The notes under the pieces: model-generated
What the model was told of the DNA's origin: nothing
Database searches by the model: none
The model's input: only the letters and a program-made list of their open reading frames with translations
DNA from: Pirellulales bacterium
GTDB taxonomy: Bacteria > Planctomycetota > Planctomycetia > Pirellulales > DATAWG01
Assembly: GCA_036267355.1 (NCBI GenBank)
Contig: DATAWG010000036.1
Coordinates: 86,800-150,799 of the forward strand
DNA length: 64,000 bases
Direction of reading: 5' to 3'
Part shown: positions 25,804 to 34,553 of the stretch, in pieces
Numbering within the stretch: the first letter of the stretch is position 1
Layout of the letters: every line of letters begins with the position of its first letter
Program-made: the position numbers and the translations under genes

Positions 25804-26853
25804 GTGAGCGACATCGATTCGGAATCTCTATCTTTGCCCGAGCCCCCGGACGACATTCCGGTGGTGACGGAGCCGCTCGACCGCGAGCGGCTGAATGAGC
25901 TGATCGAGCAGATCAAGGAATCGGCCGATAAGCTGGCCTCCGACCAAACGTCGCATGGCGATCTGAAGATCCTCAGCCGCACGCTTCGCGAGCTGCGCTA
26001 CGCCTTCAAGGTGTTTACGCCCTATCGCTCCCGGCGGAAGGTGACCGTGTTCGGCTCGGCCCGCACGCGCCCGACCGAGCCGGCTTATCAGCAGGCGGTC
26101 GCGTTTGGCCACGCCATGGCCCAACTCGGTTGGCTCGTGCTCACCGGGGCCGCCAGCGGCATCATGGAAGCCGGGCACGTCGGCGCCGGCCGCGAAAACT
26201 CGATGGGGCTAAATATCATGCTCCCCTTCGAGCAATCGTCGAATTCGATCATCGCCGGCGATTCGAAGCTGGTGCACATGAAATATTTCTTCACGCGTAA
26301 GCTGATGTTCGTGAAGGAGTGCGACGCCGTGTGTCTTCTGCCCGGCGGATTCGGCACGCTCGACGAAGGCTTGGAAGTGCTGACGCTCTTGCAAACCGGC
26401 AAGCGAGAGATGGTGCCCGTCGTCTTTCTCGACCAAGCCGGCGGCGATTTTTGGCAGCCGTTCGAGCAATTCGTTCGCGATCGACTTCTGGCCCGCGGTA
26501 TGATTTCGTCGGAAGATCTTTCGCTCTATAAGACGACCGACAATGTCGACGTGGCCGTGAACGAGATTATGCAATTCTTCCGCGTTTATCACAGCATGCG
26601 CTATGTGAAGCATCGGCTCGTAATGCGGCTGACCCAACGGCCGACACCCGAATTGCTCGACGAGCTCAATTCCGAATTTCGCGACATCGTCATCGAAGGC
26701 AAAATCGAGCTGAGCAATGCGCTGCCCGAGGAGCGCGGCGAGCCGTCGCTCGTGGCACTGCCGCGGTTGGTGTTCCGCTTCAACCGCCGCAGTCTCGGCC
26801 GACTGCGGCAATTGATCGATTGCGTAAACCGCGGCTACGTGCGGCAGAAATAG
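25804..26853 (+). CDS. LOG-family (TIGR00730-like) Rossmann-fold protein
   Basis: 349 aa if started at GTG 25804; in-frame TTG 25774 and GTG 25789 are alternatives. Residues about 75-270 carry the LOG fold: VTVFGSARTRP, GWLVLTGAASGIMEAGHVGA and the nucleotide/phosphoribohydrolase motif LLPGGFGTLDEGLEVL. LOG proteins release free cytokinin-type bases from nucleoside monophosphates, or more generally act as nucleotide 5'-monophosphate phosphoribohydrolases. This one has an extended N-terminus (about 70 aa, helical) and a 90-aa C-terminal extension, which fits the longer bacterial subgroup. It stands alone. Confidence 0.88.
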   Translation: MSDIDSESLSLPEPPDDIPVVTEPLDRERLNELIEQIKESADKLASDQTSHGDLKILSRTLRELRYAFKVFTPYRSRRKVTVFGSARTRPTEPAYQQAVAFGHAMAQLGWLVLTGAASGIMEAGHVGAGRENSMGLNIMLPFEQSSNSIIAGDSKLVHMKYFFTRKLMFVKECDAVCLLPGGFGTLDEGLEVLTLLQTGKREMVPVVFLDQAGGDFWQPFEQFVRDRLLARGMISSEDLSLYKTTDNVDVAVNEIMQFFRVYHSMRYVKHRLVMRLTQRPTPELLDELNSEFRDIVIEGKIELSNALPEERGEPSLVALPRLVFRFNRRSLGRLRQLIDCVNRGYVRQK

Positions 26854-26988
26854 TTGCCGACGGCATCTGGCTCGGGATTCAAACGCGAAAAACCGCAAGC
26901 GAGCTTCGATCTTGGGCCCCGGCCGGTGCTGGCCGACCGCGCTTGCCAGTGCCCGAGCGCTACGACGTGCGCTCAAGACTGTCGCCTG

Positions 26989-27495
26989 CTACAAATAGCG
27001 CTCGAGAATCCGGCGGCTGTGGCCGTCTAGGGCGCCGATGTCGGCGATTAGATAGCGGACGCCGTTGGTGTCGACGATCATCGCTCGTTTGGCGTCGATG
27101 CGGTGCACGTCTTCTTCGTTGCCGAGCAGGAATTGCGTTTGGCCGCGGTCGGTTTCCACGACCCATTCCGAGGGCTCCGAAAACGCCGCCATGCGCACGA
27201 TCCGGCGGACGACTGGAATGAATTCCCGCTGGCTCAGGTCGGCTTCGAGCACGGCGCGAACCGCCGGCGACAGGGCCGACAAGTGATCAATCCAATAAAG
27301 CTCGTGTCCATCGCGATCGCAGATTGAAATTCCGCGGTCGGGATCGGAAATCGGAAATGCGCGGATCGGCTCGACATCTTCATGCCGCCGGCCGGCGCCA
27401 TCGATCAATTCCAAGCGGCCGAGCGCATTATGCCGCACTTCGAATTCGGCGGACGGCGGAAGGGAAGCGGCGTCGGACGGCATACGCTCAATCAT
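26989..27495 (-). CDS. DUF1854 domain protein
   Basis: 168 aa. The DUF1854 core is clear: PISDPDRGISICDRDGHELYWIDH, REFIPVVRRIVRM, SEPSEWVVETDRGQTQFLL and the terminal IVDTNGVRYLIADIGALDGH. DUF1854 genes often accompany an ABC exporter (reported in cyanophycin-associated loci), but here the nearest ABC exporter is 34 kb away, so no partner can be assigned. Its gene is convergent with the LOG-family gene and shares its strand with ppdK. Confidence 0.88.
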   Translation of the reverse strand: MIERMPSDAASLPPSAEFEVRHNALGRLELIDGAGRRHEDVEPIRAFPISDPDRGISICDRDGHELYWIDHLSALSPAVRAVLEADLSQREFIPVVRRIVRMAAFSEPSEWVVETDRGQTQFLLGNEEDVHRIDAKRAMIVDTNGVRYLIADIGALDGHSRRILERYL

Positions 27496-27539
27496 ACACT
27501 ATACCGATCGCGGCATCTGAAATCTGCAAGCGGCGCCCC

Positions 27540-27604
27540 AAGCCCAGGGAAGGCCTGGAAACCGCCCTCCAATGGCACAAGCGTTCCAGGCCTTCCCTGG
27601 GCTT
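27540..27604. repeat. Perfect 21-bp inverted repeat downstream of ppdK
   Basis: The arms at 27540-27560 and 27584-27604 (left arm AAGCCCAGGGAAGGCCTGGA plus A) are perfectly complementary with a 23-base loop. The element lies 34 bases beyond the ppdK stop and could act as its terminator, though it lacks a clear U-tract on the minus strand. Confidence 0.9.
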
Positions 27605-27637
27605 AACGCCGCCGCTGGCTTCACACCGCCACTGGCA

Positions 27638-30343
27638 CTATTTCGAATTCAGCGCCGCTTGGGCGGCCGCGAGCCGGGCGATCGGCACGCGGAACGGCGA
27701 ACAGCTGACATAGTTCAGCCCGGCCTTATGGCAGAACACCACCGACGCCGGGTCGCCGCCGTGCTCGCCGCAAATGCCGCATTTCAAATCCGCCTTGGTT
27801 GACCGCCCCTTCATTACCGCCATTTCGACCAACTGGCCGACGCCCGTCACATCGAGCGTTTGGAACGGATCGCGCGGCAAAATCTCCTGCTTCAGATAAT
27901 CGGGCAGGAACGTGTTCACGTCGTCGCGGCTGAAGCCGAATGTGAGCTGCGTCAGATCATTCGTACCGAAGCTGAAGAAATCCGCATGCTTCGCGACGTC
28001 GTCGGCCGTCAGGGCCGCTCGCGGAATCTCGATCATCGTGCCCACGGTGATATCGAGCTTGCCGCTGAACTTCTTGTCCTTCTTCACCTTTTCGATCGTC
28101 GCATTGGTTAGATCCACCAGCACGGCCAGTTCCTTCGCCGCACAAACCAACGGGATCATGATCTCCGGCTGAGCGTCGATCTTGCGGTTCTTGCAGTTGA
28201 TCGCCGCTTCGACGATCGCGGTCACCTGCATTTCCAGAATCTCGGGATACGTGATCGCCAAACGGCAACCGCGATGGCCGAGCATCGGGTTTGCTTCGTG
28301 CAACTGCGACACGCGCTGCTTGACCTTGGCCGGGCTGACGCCCAAGCGCTGCGCCATTTCCTTCTGATTCTTGTCGTCTTGCGGCAGGAATTCGTGCAGC
28401 GGCGGATCGAGCAACCGGATCGTCACCGGTAGGCCCTTCATCGCCTTGAAAATTCCCTCGAAGTCTTCGCGCTGATACGGCAGCAGCTTGGCGATCGCCG
28501 TCACGCGATCGGCTTTGTTCTCGGCGAGGATCATCTCGCGGACCGCTTGAATCCGCTCGCCTTCGAAGAACATATGCTCCGTGCGGCAAAGGCCGATTCC
28601 CTCGGCCCCGAATTCGCGGGCCCTGGCGGCGTCGGCCGGCGTGTCGGCATTCGTGCGAATCCGCAGCGTGCGATATTTGTCGGCCCACTTCATCACCGTG
28701 TTGAAATCGCCGGAGAGCTTTGGCTCCTGCGTGGCCACCTGGCCGAGCATCACCTCGCCGGTCGAGCCGTCGATCGACAAAATGTCTTTGTGCGTGAGCG
28801 TGCGGTTGCCAATCGTCACCTTGCGCGCCTTTTCATCGATATGCATGGCCCCCGCTCCGGCGACGCAACAACGGCCCCAGCCGCGGGCGACCACCGCCGC
28901 ATGGCTGGTCATGCCGCCGGTGCTGGTAAGAATGCCGGCCGCCGAATGCATTCCTTCGATGTCTTCCGGATTCGTTTCCTTGCGCACGAGCAACACACGC
29001 TCGCCGGCAAGCGTTCGCTGAACGGCTTCTTGCGCCGTGAACGCCAGCGCCCCGACCGCGGCGCCCGGCGATGCGGGCAGGCCGACCGTCAGCGTTTCGG
29101 CCGTTTTCTTCTTGGCCGGATCGAAGCTGGGCAGGAGCAATTGCGTCAGATCGCCGGCCGGGATGCGACGGACGGCCGTCTCTTCGTCGATCCGCTTTTC
29201 CTTGACCATGTCGCACGCAATCCGCACGGCGGCCGCGCCGGTCCGTTTGCCATTGCGAGTCTGCAGCATATAAAGCTTGCCACGCTCGATCGTGAACTCG
29301 ATATCCTGCACGTCGCGAAAATGGTCTTCGAGCGTTTTCTTGATCTCCAAAAGCTGCTGAAACGCCTTCTTGTTCCACTTCGGCATCTGATCGACCGGCA
29401 GCGGAGTGCGGATGCCGGCCACGACGTCTTCACCCTGGGCATTGATCAAAAATTCGCCGTAGAACTTATTTTCGCCCGTGGCCGGATTGCGCGTGAACGC
29501 GACGCCCGTGCCCGAGTCGTCACCCATGTTGCCGAAGACCATCGATTGCACGGTGACCGCCGTGCCCAGCAGGCCCGTGATTCCTTCGACCTGCCGATAC
29601 GTCACGGCCCGAGCTTGCATCCAGCTCTTGAACACGGCTTCGATCGCCAGTTCGAGTTGTTCCAATGGATCCTGCGGGAAGGCGTGGCCATGATGATGGC
29701 GATACACCTGTTGATAGGCCTTGCAAAGCTCGATCATGCCTTCCAGCGGCACATCGGTGTCTTCCTTGGCCTTGTGTTTCAACTTGACCTTATCGAACGC
29801 TTCTTCGAAATGCTCGTGATCGACATTGACCACCACATCGCCGAACATATTCACCAAGCGGCGATACGAGTCGTAGGCGAAGCGCTCGTTGCCGGTCGCA
29901 TTCGCCAAGCCGGCGACCGATTCGTCGTTCAGCCCGAGGTTGAGAATCGTGTTCATCATGCCAGGCATCGACATCGCTGCGCCCGATCGCACCGACACCA
30001 AGAGCGGATTCTGGCGATCGCCGAATTTCTTGCCCGTTTCCTTTTCCAGCACGGCAATATTCTTGCGCACCTCGTCCATCAATCCGGCGGGCAGCTTACG
30101 GCCCTGCTTGTAGTACAGATCGCAACAGGCGGTGGTGATCGTGAATCCGGGTGGCACCGGCAGGCCGATGCTGGTCATCTCGGCCAGATTGGCGCCTTTG
30201 CCGCCGAGGAGTTGCTTCTGATCGCCGCGGCCATCGGTTCGCGTGGCGCCGAAGTAGTAGCACATCCGCCCGCCAGCGGCTTTGCCGTTCGAGGCCGGCT
30301 TTGCATCCGGCTTGTTGCTTTTCCGCTTGGTGACGGTCGCCAT
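27638..30343 (-). CDS. ppdK: Pyruvate, phosphate dikinase
   Basis: 901 aa, slightly longer than typical. It interconverts pyruvate, ATP and phosphate with phosphoenolpyruvate, AMP and pyrophosphate in the cytosol. The N-terminal ATP-grasp part begins YYFGATRTDGRGDQKQLLGG KGANLAEM. The central phospho-histidine domain has GGMTSHAAVVARGWG with the catalytic His, and the C-terminal TIM barrel has the conserved Cys/Gly motif LKCGICGEHGGDP. The first 25 residues are a basic low-complexity leader. The ATG at 30343 is fixed by AGGAGGA eight bases upstream. Confidence 0.97.
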   Translation of the reverse strand: MATVTKRKSNKPDAKPASNGKAAGGRMCYYFGATRTDGRGDQKQLLGGKGANLAEMTSIGLPVPPGFTITTACCDLYYKQGRKLPAGLMDEVRKNIAVLEKETGKKFGDRQNPLLVSVRSGAAMSMPGMMNTILNLGLNDESVAGLANATGNERFAYDSYRRLVNMFGDVVVNVDHEHFEEAFDKVKLKHKAKEDTDVPLEGMIELCKAYQQVYRHHHGHAFPQDPLEQLELAIEAVFKSWMQARAVTYRQVEGITGLLGTAVTVQSMVFGNMGDDSGTGVAFTRNPATGENKFYGEFLINAQGEDVVAGIRTPLPVDQMPKWNKKAFQQLLEIKKTLEDHFRDVQDIEFTIERGKLYMLQTRNGKRTGAAAVRIACDMVKEKRIDEETAVRRIPAGDLTQLLLPSFDPAKKKTAETLTVGLPASPGAAVGALAFTAQEAVQRTLAGERVLLVRKETNPEDIEGMHSAAGILTSTGGMTSHAAVVARGWGRCCVAGAGAMHIDEKARKVTIGNRTLTHKDILSIDGSTGEVMLGQVATQEPKLSGDFNTVMKWADKYRTLRIRTNADTPADAARAREFGAEGIGLCRTEHMFFEGERIQAVREMILAENKADRVTAIAKLLPYQREDFEGIFKAMKGLPVTIRLLDPPLHEFLPQDDKNQKEMAQRLGVSPAKVKQRVSQLHEANPMLGHRGCRLAITYPEILEMQVTAIVEAAINCKNRKIDAQPEIMIPLVCAAKELAVLVDLTNATIEKVKKDKKFSGKLDITVGTMIEIPRAALTADDVAKHADFFSFGTNDLTQLTFGFSRDDVNTFLPDYLKQEILPRDPFQTLDVTGVGQLVEMAVMKGRSTKADLKCGICGEHGGDPASVVFCHKAGLNYVSCSPFRVPIARLAAAQAALNSK

Positions 30344-30413
30344 GAGAAGATTCCTCCTGAAATTTCGAGCCGATTGCGCGCGACTGGTGCAAATTGAACC
30401 AATGAATCGGGCC

Positions 30414-30442
30414 AATCTACCAGTGCCAACGAGGACCGTCAA
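30414..30442 (-). promoter_or_regulatory. Sigma70-type promoter for ppdK
   Basis: On the minus strand TTGACG (30437-30442) and TAGATT (30414-30419) are separated by 17 bases, placing transcription start about 65 bases before the ppdK ATG. Confidence 0.5.
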
Positions 30443-30527
30443 GTTTGCGACGACGCAGCGCGCGTCGTAGCGCCGTGTGTTAAGATTGGTCCATGCCCAA
30501 GACGCCAAACACTGCCGAGCGGGAGGA

Positions 30528-31088
30528 CTATTGCTCGAGCACTTCCGTTTCCTTCGCTTTCGCCAGATCGCTCACCTTGGCTTCGTATTTCTTGGTGAGC
30601 TCTTGAATTTCGTCCTTCAAGGCGTCGCGGTCGTCTTCGGTCAGGTCCTTGTCTTTTTCGGCTTGCTCGGCCGCTTTGTTGCCGTCGCGGCGGACATTGC
30701 GAATGGCCACCTTCGCTTCTTCGCCCAAGTCCTTGATCCGGGCCGACAGCTTGCGCCGCACATCGGTCGAAAGCGCCGGCACGTTGATGCGGATCACGCG
30801 ACCGTCGTTCTGCGGATTGAATCCCAAATCACTCGAACGAATGGCTTTTTCAATGTCCTTGATCGTCGAAGGATCGAACGGACGGATGACGATCTGCGTC
30901 GGCTCCGGAGCGCCGACCTGGGCGATCGACTTCATCGGCGTCGAAGCGCCGTAGGCCTCGACGCGCAGCGAATCGACTAAGCCGGGATTGGCCCGGCCGG
31001 TGCGGATGCCGGCCAGCGCGTGCTTGAACACATCGACGGCCTTTTCCATCCGCTCTTCGGAATCCAGCAGAATTTCGTCGGAAGACAT
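30528..31088 (-). CDS. frr: Ribosome recycling factor
   Basis: 186 aa, the standard RRF length. ALAGIRTGRANPGLVDSLRVEAYG, IVIRPFDPSTIKDIEKAI and VRRDGNKAAEQAEKDKDLTE are canonical RRF segments. It splits post-termination ribosomes together with EF-G. It is the last gene of the rpsB-tsf-pyrH-frr cluster, 126 bases after pyrH. Confidence 0.97.
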   Translation of the reverse strand: MSSDEILLDSEERMEKAVDVFKHALAGIRTGRANPGLVDSLRVEAYGASTPMKSIAQVGAPEPTQIVIRPFDPSTIKDIEKAIRSSDLGFNPQNDGRVIRINVPALSTDVRRKLSARIKDLGEEAKVAIRNVRRDGNKAAEQAEKDKDLTEDDRDALKDEIQELTKKYEAKVSDLAKAKETEVLEQ

Positions 31089-31095
31089 GGGAAGG

Positions 31096-31123
31096 GTGAG
31101 GGGCTAGGGACGAGGGACGAGGG
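31096..31123. repeat. Repeat J (GGGGCTAGGGACGAGGGACG) between pyrH and frr
   Basis: GTGAGGGGCTAGGGACGAGG followed by GACGAGGG lies directly before frr. Relatives are at 31218-31246 (forming the end of pyrH) and 32068-32096. Confidence 0.7.
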
Positions 31124-31213
31124 CAGTTGGCGCTACGCTTTAGTATTTCATTCGGGGGGCTGATTGCAAGATGGCAGAGCGCGATGCGCGGACGGGATGC
31201 GGCGGTTGCGTTC

Positions 31214-31981
31214 TTACTCGCCCCTCGCCCCTAGCCCTTCGCCCCGCGCGATCAGCGTTCCCACGCGCTCGCCGTTCACGGCCCGCTCGATGTTCCGCTC
31301 TTTCTTGAAGTTGAAAACGAGGATTGGCATGTCGTGTTCCATGCATTGGGCGATGGCCGTGGGGTCCATTACCCGCAGGTTCTGCTCGCGCACCGCGGAA
31401 TACGACAGTTCGCGGTAGAGAATCGCGTGCGGGTTCTTTTCGGGATCGTCGGAAAAGACCCCGTCGACCCGCGTCGCCTTGAGCAAAATATCGGCTTCGA
31501 GCTCCAAGGCCCGTTGCGCGGCGGCCGTGTCGGTGGTCACGAAGGGGCTGCCGGTTCCGGCAGCCAAGAGCACGATGCGGCCCTTTTCCAAATGCCGGCG
31601 CGCTCGGCGGCGGATATAGGGCTCGGCGACGCCATCCATGCGAATCGCCGTCAGCAGGCGGGTTTCGCAGCCGAGCGATTCCAGGGCGTCTTGCAAGGCC
31701 AAGCCGTTGATCACGGTGGCGAGCATGCCCATGTAGTGGGCCGTCGCTTCTTGAATGCTCGAGTTTCCGGCGGTGAACTGGGCGCCGCGGAGGATATTGC
31801 CGCCCCCCATGACGATGGCGATTTGCACGCCGCGCTTCGCCGCTTGCACCGTCTGCTGCGCGATATGCACGACCTCGGTCATGCTGATGCCGCGTTCGCC
31901 GGCGTGGCAAAAACTTTCGCCGGAAAGCTTCAATACGACGCGGCGATAGCGGGGCGTGGAAGCGGAATCGTCGACGGCCAT
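31214..31981 (-). CDS. pyrH: UMP kinase
   Basis: 255 aa. [36 protein letters not shown] and [20 protein letters not shown] are canonical UMPK segments; the enzyme phosphorylates UMP to UDP in the cytosol. The C-terminus normally ends near VGTLI. Here it continues [11 protein letters not shown], which is encoded by a copy of repeat J containing the stop codon. It lies between tsf and frr in the conserved translation cluster. Confidence 0.97.
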   Translation of the reverse strand: MAVDDSASTPRYRRVVLKLSGESFCHAGERGISMTEVVHIAQQTVQAAKRGVQIAIVMGGGNILRGAQFTAGNSSIQEATAHYMGMLATVINGLALQDALESLGCETRLLTAIRMDGVAEPYIRRRARRHLEKGRIVLLAAGTGSPFVTTDTAAAQRALELEADILLKATRVDGVFSDDPEKNPHAILYRELSYSAVREQNLRVMDPTAIAQCMEHDMPILVFNFKKERNIERAVNGERVGTLIARGEGLGARGE

Positions 31982-32067
31982 GGAAAACGCACCTCAGCGC
32001 AGTTCAAAAAGCGCGAAACCGCAAGCGAGCCACAAACCGATTTCGCCCCGCCGCCGGACTTCCTCGT

Positions 32068-32096
32068 CCTAACCCCTAACCCTAACCCCTAGCCCT
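32068..32096. repeat. Repeat J, telomere-like CCCTAA units
   Basis: TAACCCCTAACCCTAACCCC followed by TAGCCCTA lies at the tsf-pyrH junction, ending at the tsf stop. The CCCTAA units resemble telomere repeats but this is a short internal element related to the C/T-rich repeats at 31096 and 31218. Confidence 0.75.
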
Positions 32097-32922
32097 ACTT
32101 GCCCAACTCCCAGCGCACGAATCGCTTGATGGTCATGCCGGCCTTCTTCGCCATCTGGCCGACCGTTTGCTTGTCGTCCTTCACGAACGGCTGCTCGAGC
32201 AGCACGCGTTCGCTGTAGAAATTCCGCAACCGACCCTCGACCATCTTGGCGATGATGTTTTCGGGCTTGCCTTCGCCGCGTGCGGCAACGGAAAGAATTT
32301 CCCGTTCCCGGTCGATGTCGGCCGGATCGAGATCTTCCTTCGATACGACTAGCGGCTTTTGGGCCGTCACATGCATGGCGACTTCTTTGGCCACATCGTT
32401 GTTGCCACCGCTCACTTCCACCAGCGCGCCAAGCGTGCCGTCGTGATGGGCGTAAGCGCCGGCCGGGGCGTCGATGCGGACGATCCGTCCGACTTTCAAC
32501 ACTTCGCGCATCCGGTTGAACAGGTCGTCTTTCTGCACGGCGAGGGTTTGGCCCGGCTTCGATGGCGAAGGCTGAGCAAGCAGTTCGTCGCCCGTGGCCG
32601 CGCCGGGACCGGTCGCCAATTGCTTGGCCAGATCGGAGGCCAGTTGGCGGAATTCGGCGTTGTTCGCGACGGGAGCGCTTTCGCACATCAATTCGACCAT
32701 GGCGCCGACCCCCTTTTCGACATCGGCATAGACGGCGATGCGGCCGGTCGAAGTTTCGCGGCCGAGACGGGTTTCTTGCGTCTTGCGCCCCTGCTTGCGG
32801 AGGTGCTCTTCGGCGGCAGTTGGGTCGCCGCCCGTCTCTTCGAGGGCTCTTTTGCAATCCATCATCGGCAGGCCGGTTCGCTCACGCAGCGCCTTCACGG
32901 CCGCGGCAGTAATTTCTGGCAT
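32095..32922 (-). CDS. tsf: Translation elongation factor Ts
   Basis: 275 aa. The N-terminal ITAAAVKALRERTGLPMMDC KRAL is the TDVGKL-type UBA/EF-Tu interaction block. Core domains follow, with GAMVELMCESAPVANNAEF and HVTAQKPLVVSKEDLDP, and the C-terminal GMTIKRFVRWELGK is typical. It acts as nucleotide exchange factor for EF-Tu. It sits 208 bases after rpsB, a gap lengthened by two dispersed repeats. Confidence 0.97.
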   Translation of the reverse strand: MPEITAAAVKALRERTGLPMMDCKRALEETGGDPTAAEEHLRKQGRKTQETRLGRETSTGRIAVYADVEKGVGAMVELMCESAPVANNAEFRQLASDLAKQLATGPGAATGDELLAQPSPSKPGQTLAVQKDDLFNRMREVLKVGRIVRIDAPAGAYAHHDGTLGALVEVSGGNNDVAKEVAMHVTAQKPLVVSKEDLDPADIDREREILSVAARGEGKPENIIAKMVEGRLRNFYSERVLLEQPFVKDDKQTVGQMAKKAGMTIKRFVRWELGK

Positions 32923-33023
32923 CGATTATCTCCCACGAATAAATGATTCAAATGATCGGCCGCAGGTCGGTTCGCCGGATCCGATTGCGGCGGTTTTTGG
33001 ACGAGTGGCCTGGGCCTGTGGCT

Positions 33024-33082
33024 GTCAGGCTGGAAAGCCTGACCTACACCGTGTGCCAGTGGCTATGCCCAGTGGCACACGA
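33024..33082. repeat. Dispersed repeats A and B between rpsB and tsf
   Basis: Repeat A (GTCAGGCTGGAAAGCCTGAC, 33024-33047) is followed immediately by repeat B (GTGTGCCAGTGGCTATGCCC AGTGGCACAC). Both lie inside the normally compact translation operon. Confidence 0.85.
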
Positions 33083-33130
33083 CGGCGGACCAAGCAGTCG
33101 ATCCGAAACGCCCCCAATAGGTGCGAGCCG

Positions 33131-33979
33131 CTATTCCGCTGGGCTTTCGCTGGCGGCGGCGGCTGGCTGCGGTTTCGGCTCGGCCACCTTGCCCGCGCCG
33201 GCCTTCGCCGTTGGCTTCGGAACTGGCTTCGACGTCGGCTTCGGAGCAGGCGCCGGTTTAGACTCGCCATTCCCCTCGGTCATGCCCTTGGTGGCGGCCT
33301 CGGTCTTGCCTTCCAACACCGCGTCGGCCAATTGCTGCGCGATCAGCTCGATCGAACGAATGCTATCATCGTTTCCCGGAATCGGCAGATCGACCAGATC
33401 GGGATCGCAATCGGTGTCGATCAGGGCCACGGTCGAAACGCCCAGCTTGCGGGCTTCGCTAACCGCGTTCTTTTCCTTTTTCGGATCGATGATCACCATG
33501 CATTCGGGCAGGCGGCTCATCGTTCGCATGCCGTTCAGATTGCGAAACATCTTGCGGAATTCGCGCTTCAGGGCCGATTGCATTTTCTTGGAATACGTGT
33601 CAAACGTTTCCGATTGCATCAGGCCTTCGAGCTCTTCCAAACGGCCGAGCCGGCTGCGGATGGTGCGGAAATTCGTCAGCGTGCCGCCGAGCCAGCGATC
33701 GCTGACGAAGGGCATGCCGCAGCGCGAAGCTTCGCGTTCGATCGTGTCGGAAGCTTGCCGCTTGGTGCCGACAAACAGGATCAGGCTCCCGGCGGCCGAC
33801 ACTTGCTTAAGATACTTCTTGGCCCGCAACAGCCCGCGCACGGTTTCCCGCACGTCGATAATATGAATTTGATTGCGGCGACCGAAGATATACGGCCGCA
33901 TGCGGGGGTTCCAGCGGCTGGCGCGGTGGCCGAAATGCACGCCCGCTTCGATCAGATCTTTTGCCAAAACATTCGACAC
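33131..33979 (-). CDS. rpsB: 30S ribosomal protein S2
   Basis: 282 aa. The core is unmistakable: [50 protein letters not shown] and [17 protein letters not shown]. The last 50 residues are a planctomycete-like extension rich in Ala/Pro/Lys ([16 protein letters not shown]). The start is GTG at 33979, chosen because GGAGGA lies nine bases upstream and [17 protein letters not shown] begins the family; ATG further upstream would add a non-homologous leader. First gene of the rpsB-tsf-pyrH-frr cluster. Confidence 0.96.
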   Translation of the reverse strand: MSNVLAKDLIEAGVHFGHRASRWNPRMRPYIFGRRNQIHIIDVRETVRGLLRAKKYLKQVSAAGSLILFVGTKRQASDTIEREASRCGMPFVSDRWLGGTLTNFRTIRSRLGRLEELEGLMQSETFDTYSKKMQSALKREFRKMFRNLNGMRTMSRLPECMVIIDPKKEKNAVSEARKLGVSTVALIDTDCDPDLVDLPIPGNDDSIRSIELIAQQLADAVLEGKTEAATKGMTEGNGESKPAPAPKPTSKPVPKPTAKAGAGKVAEPKPQPAAAASESPAE

Positions 33980-34155
33980 TAAATCAGTCCTCCAAAAAAT
34001 AACGGTTTCACACCGGCCAATTGCTGCAAATCGGAAGCCGATGGGCGACGATCGCACACCTTTCGGCCAAGCGGCAGCATCCGGCGTTGGTTCGAGAATT
34101 CTCTATGGGAAAAAGGCGTAACGGCCCCGGATCGTTGCGAGGCGACAAGCTGTTT

Positions 34156-34184
34156 AAATTATCACTTCAACTAATGTGCGTCAA
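34156..34184 (-). promoter_or_regulatory. Sigma70-type promoter of the rpsB operon
   Basis: On the minus strand TTGACG (34179-34184) and TAATTT (34156-34161) stand 17 bases apart. The predicted 5' leader of about 170 bases before the rpsB GTG could house S2 autoregulation, but I see no recognisable rpsB leader motif. Confidence 0.55.
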
Positions 34185-34553
34185 TCGGCGTGCGGATGCT
34201 GGCAAGACGCTCAATATTGTTTGTCCAAATAGAATAGTAAACGTGTCCAGACAGTTTTTCCTCGCCCAGACCTTTGGGGCCTCGGGCTGAGGAGAGTCGG
34301 CGATTGGCATTGCAGCCGCTTTCGAAGGGGCTTACCGTTTTCCCGGCTGTAGGCTCGGCCCAAAGAAAAAGCCTTCTGAAGGGACTATTAATAAACAACC
34401 AAGAAATTTTGGCCCGCGGTCCCAGGCCTGAAGGCGCGAAGGCCTGAAGGCGCGAAGGCCTGAAGGCTTGGGAAAAACGCTTGTCCGCTGAAATATTGTC
34501 TCCCCAGGCCCCTCTCCGCGTCCTCGCGTCTCCGCGCGAGACTGCCCCCTTCT
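34185..34553. other. Repeat-rich gap between rpsB promoter and recO
   Basis: There is no gene. At 34421-34474 the unit GGCCTGAAGGCGCGAA occurs in nearly three tandem copies, flanked by CCCAGG and CTTGGG. At 34511-34541 there is a copy of the CCGCGTC...TCTCCGCG repeat also found at 2080-2108, ending 13 bases before recO. Confidence 0.65.

Noticed and set aside
28547-30397. 616-codon plus-strand frame opposite ppdK
   Set aside because: Antisense shadow of pyruvate phosphate dikinase; no motifs and typical antisense composition.
32068-32096. Telomere-like CCCTAA repeats
   Set aside because: Only a few imperfect units, internal to an operon, with related C/T-rich elements close by; no sign of a replicon end.
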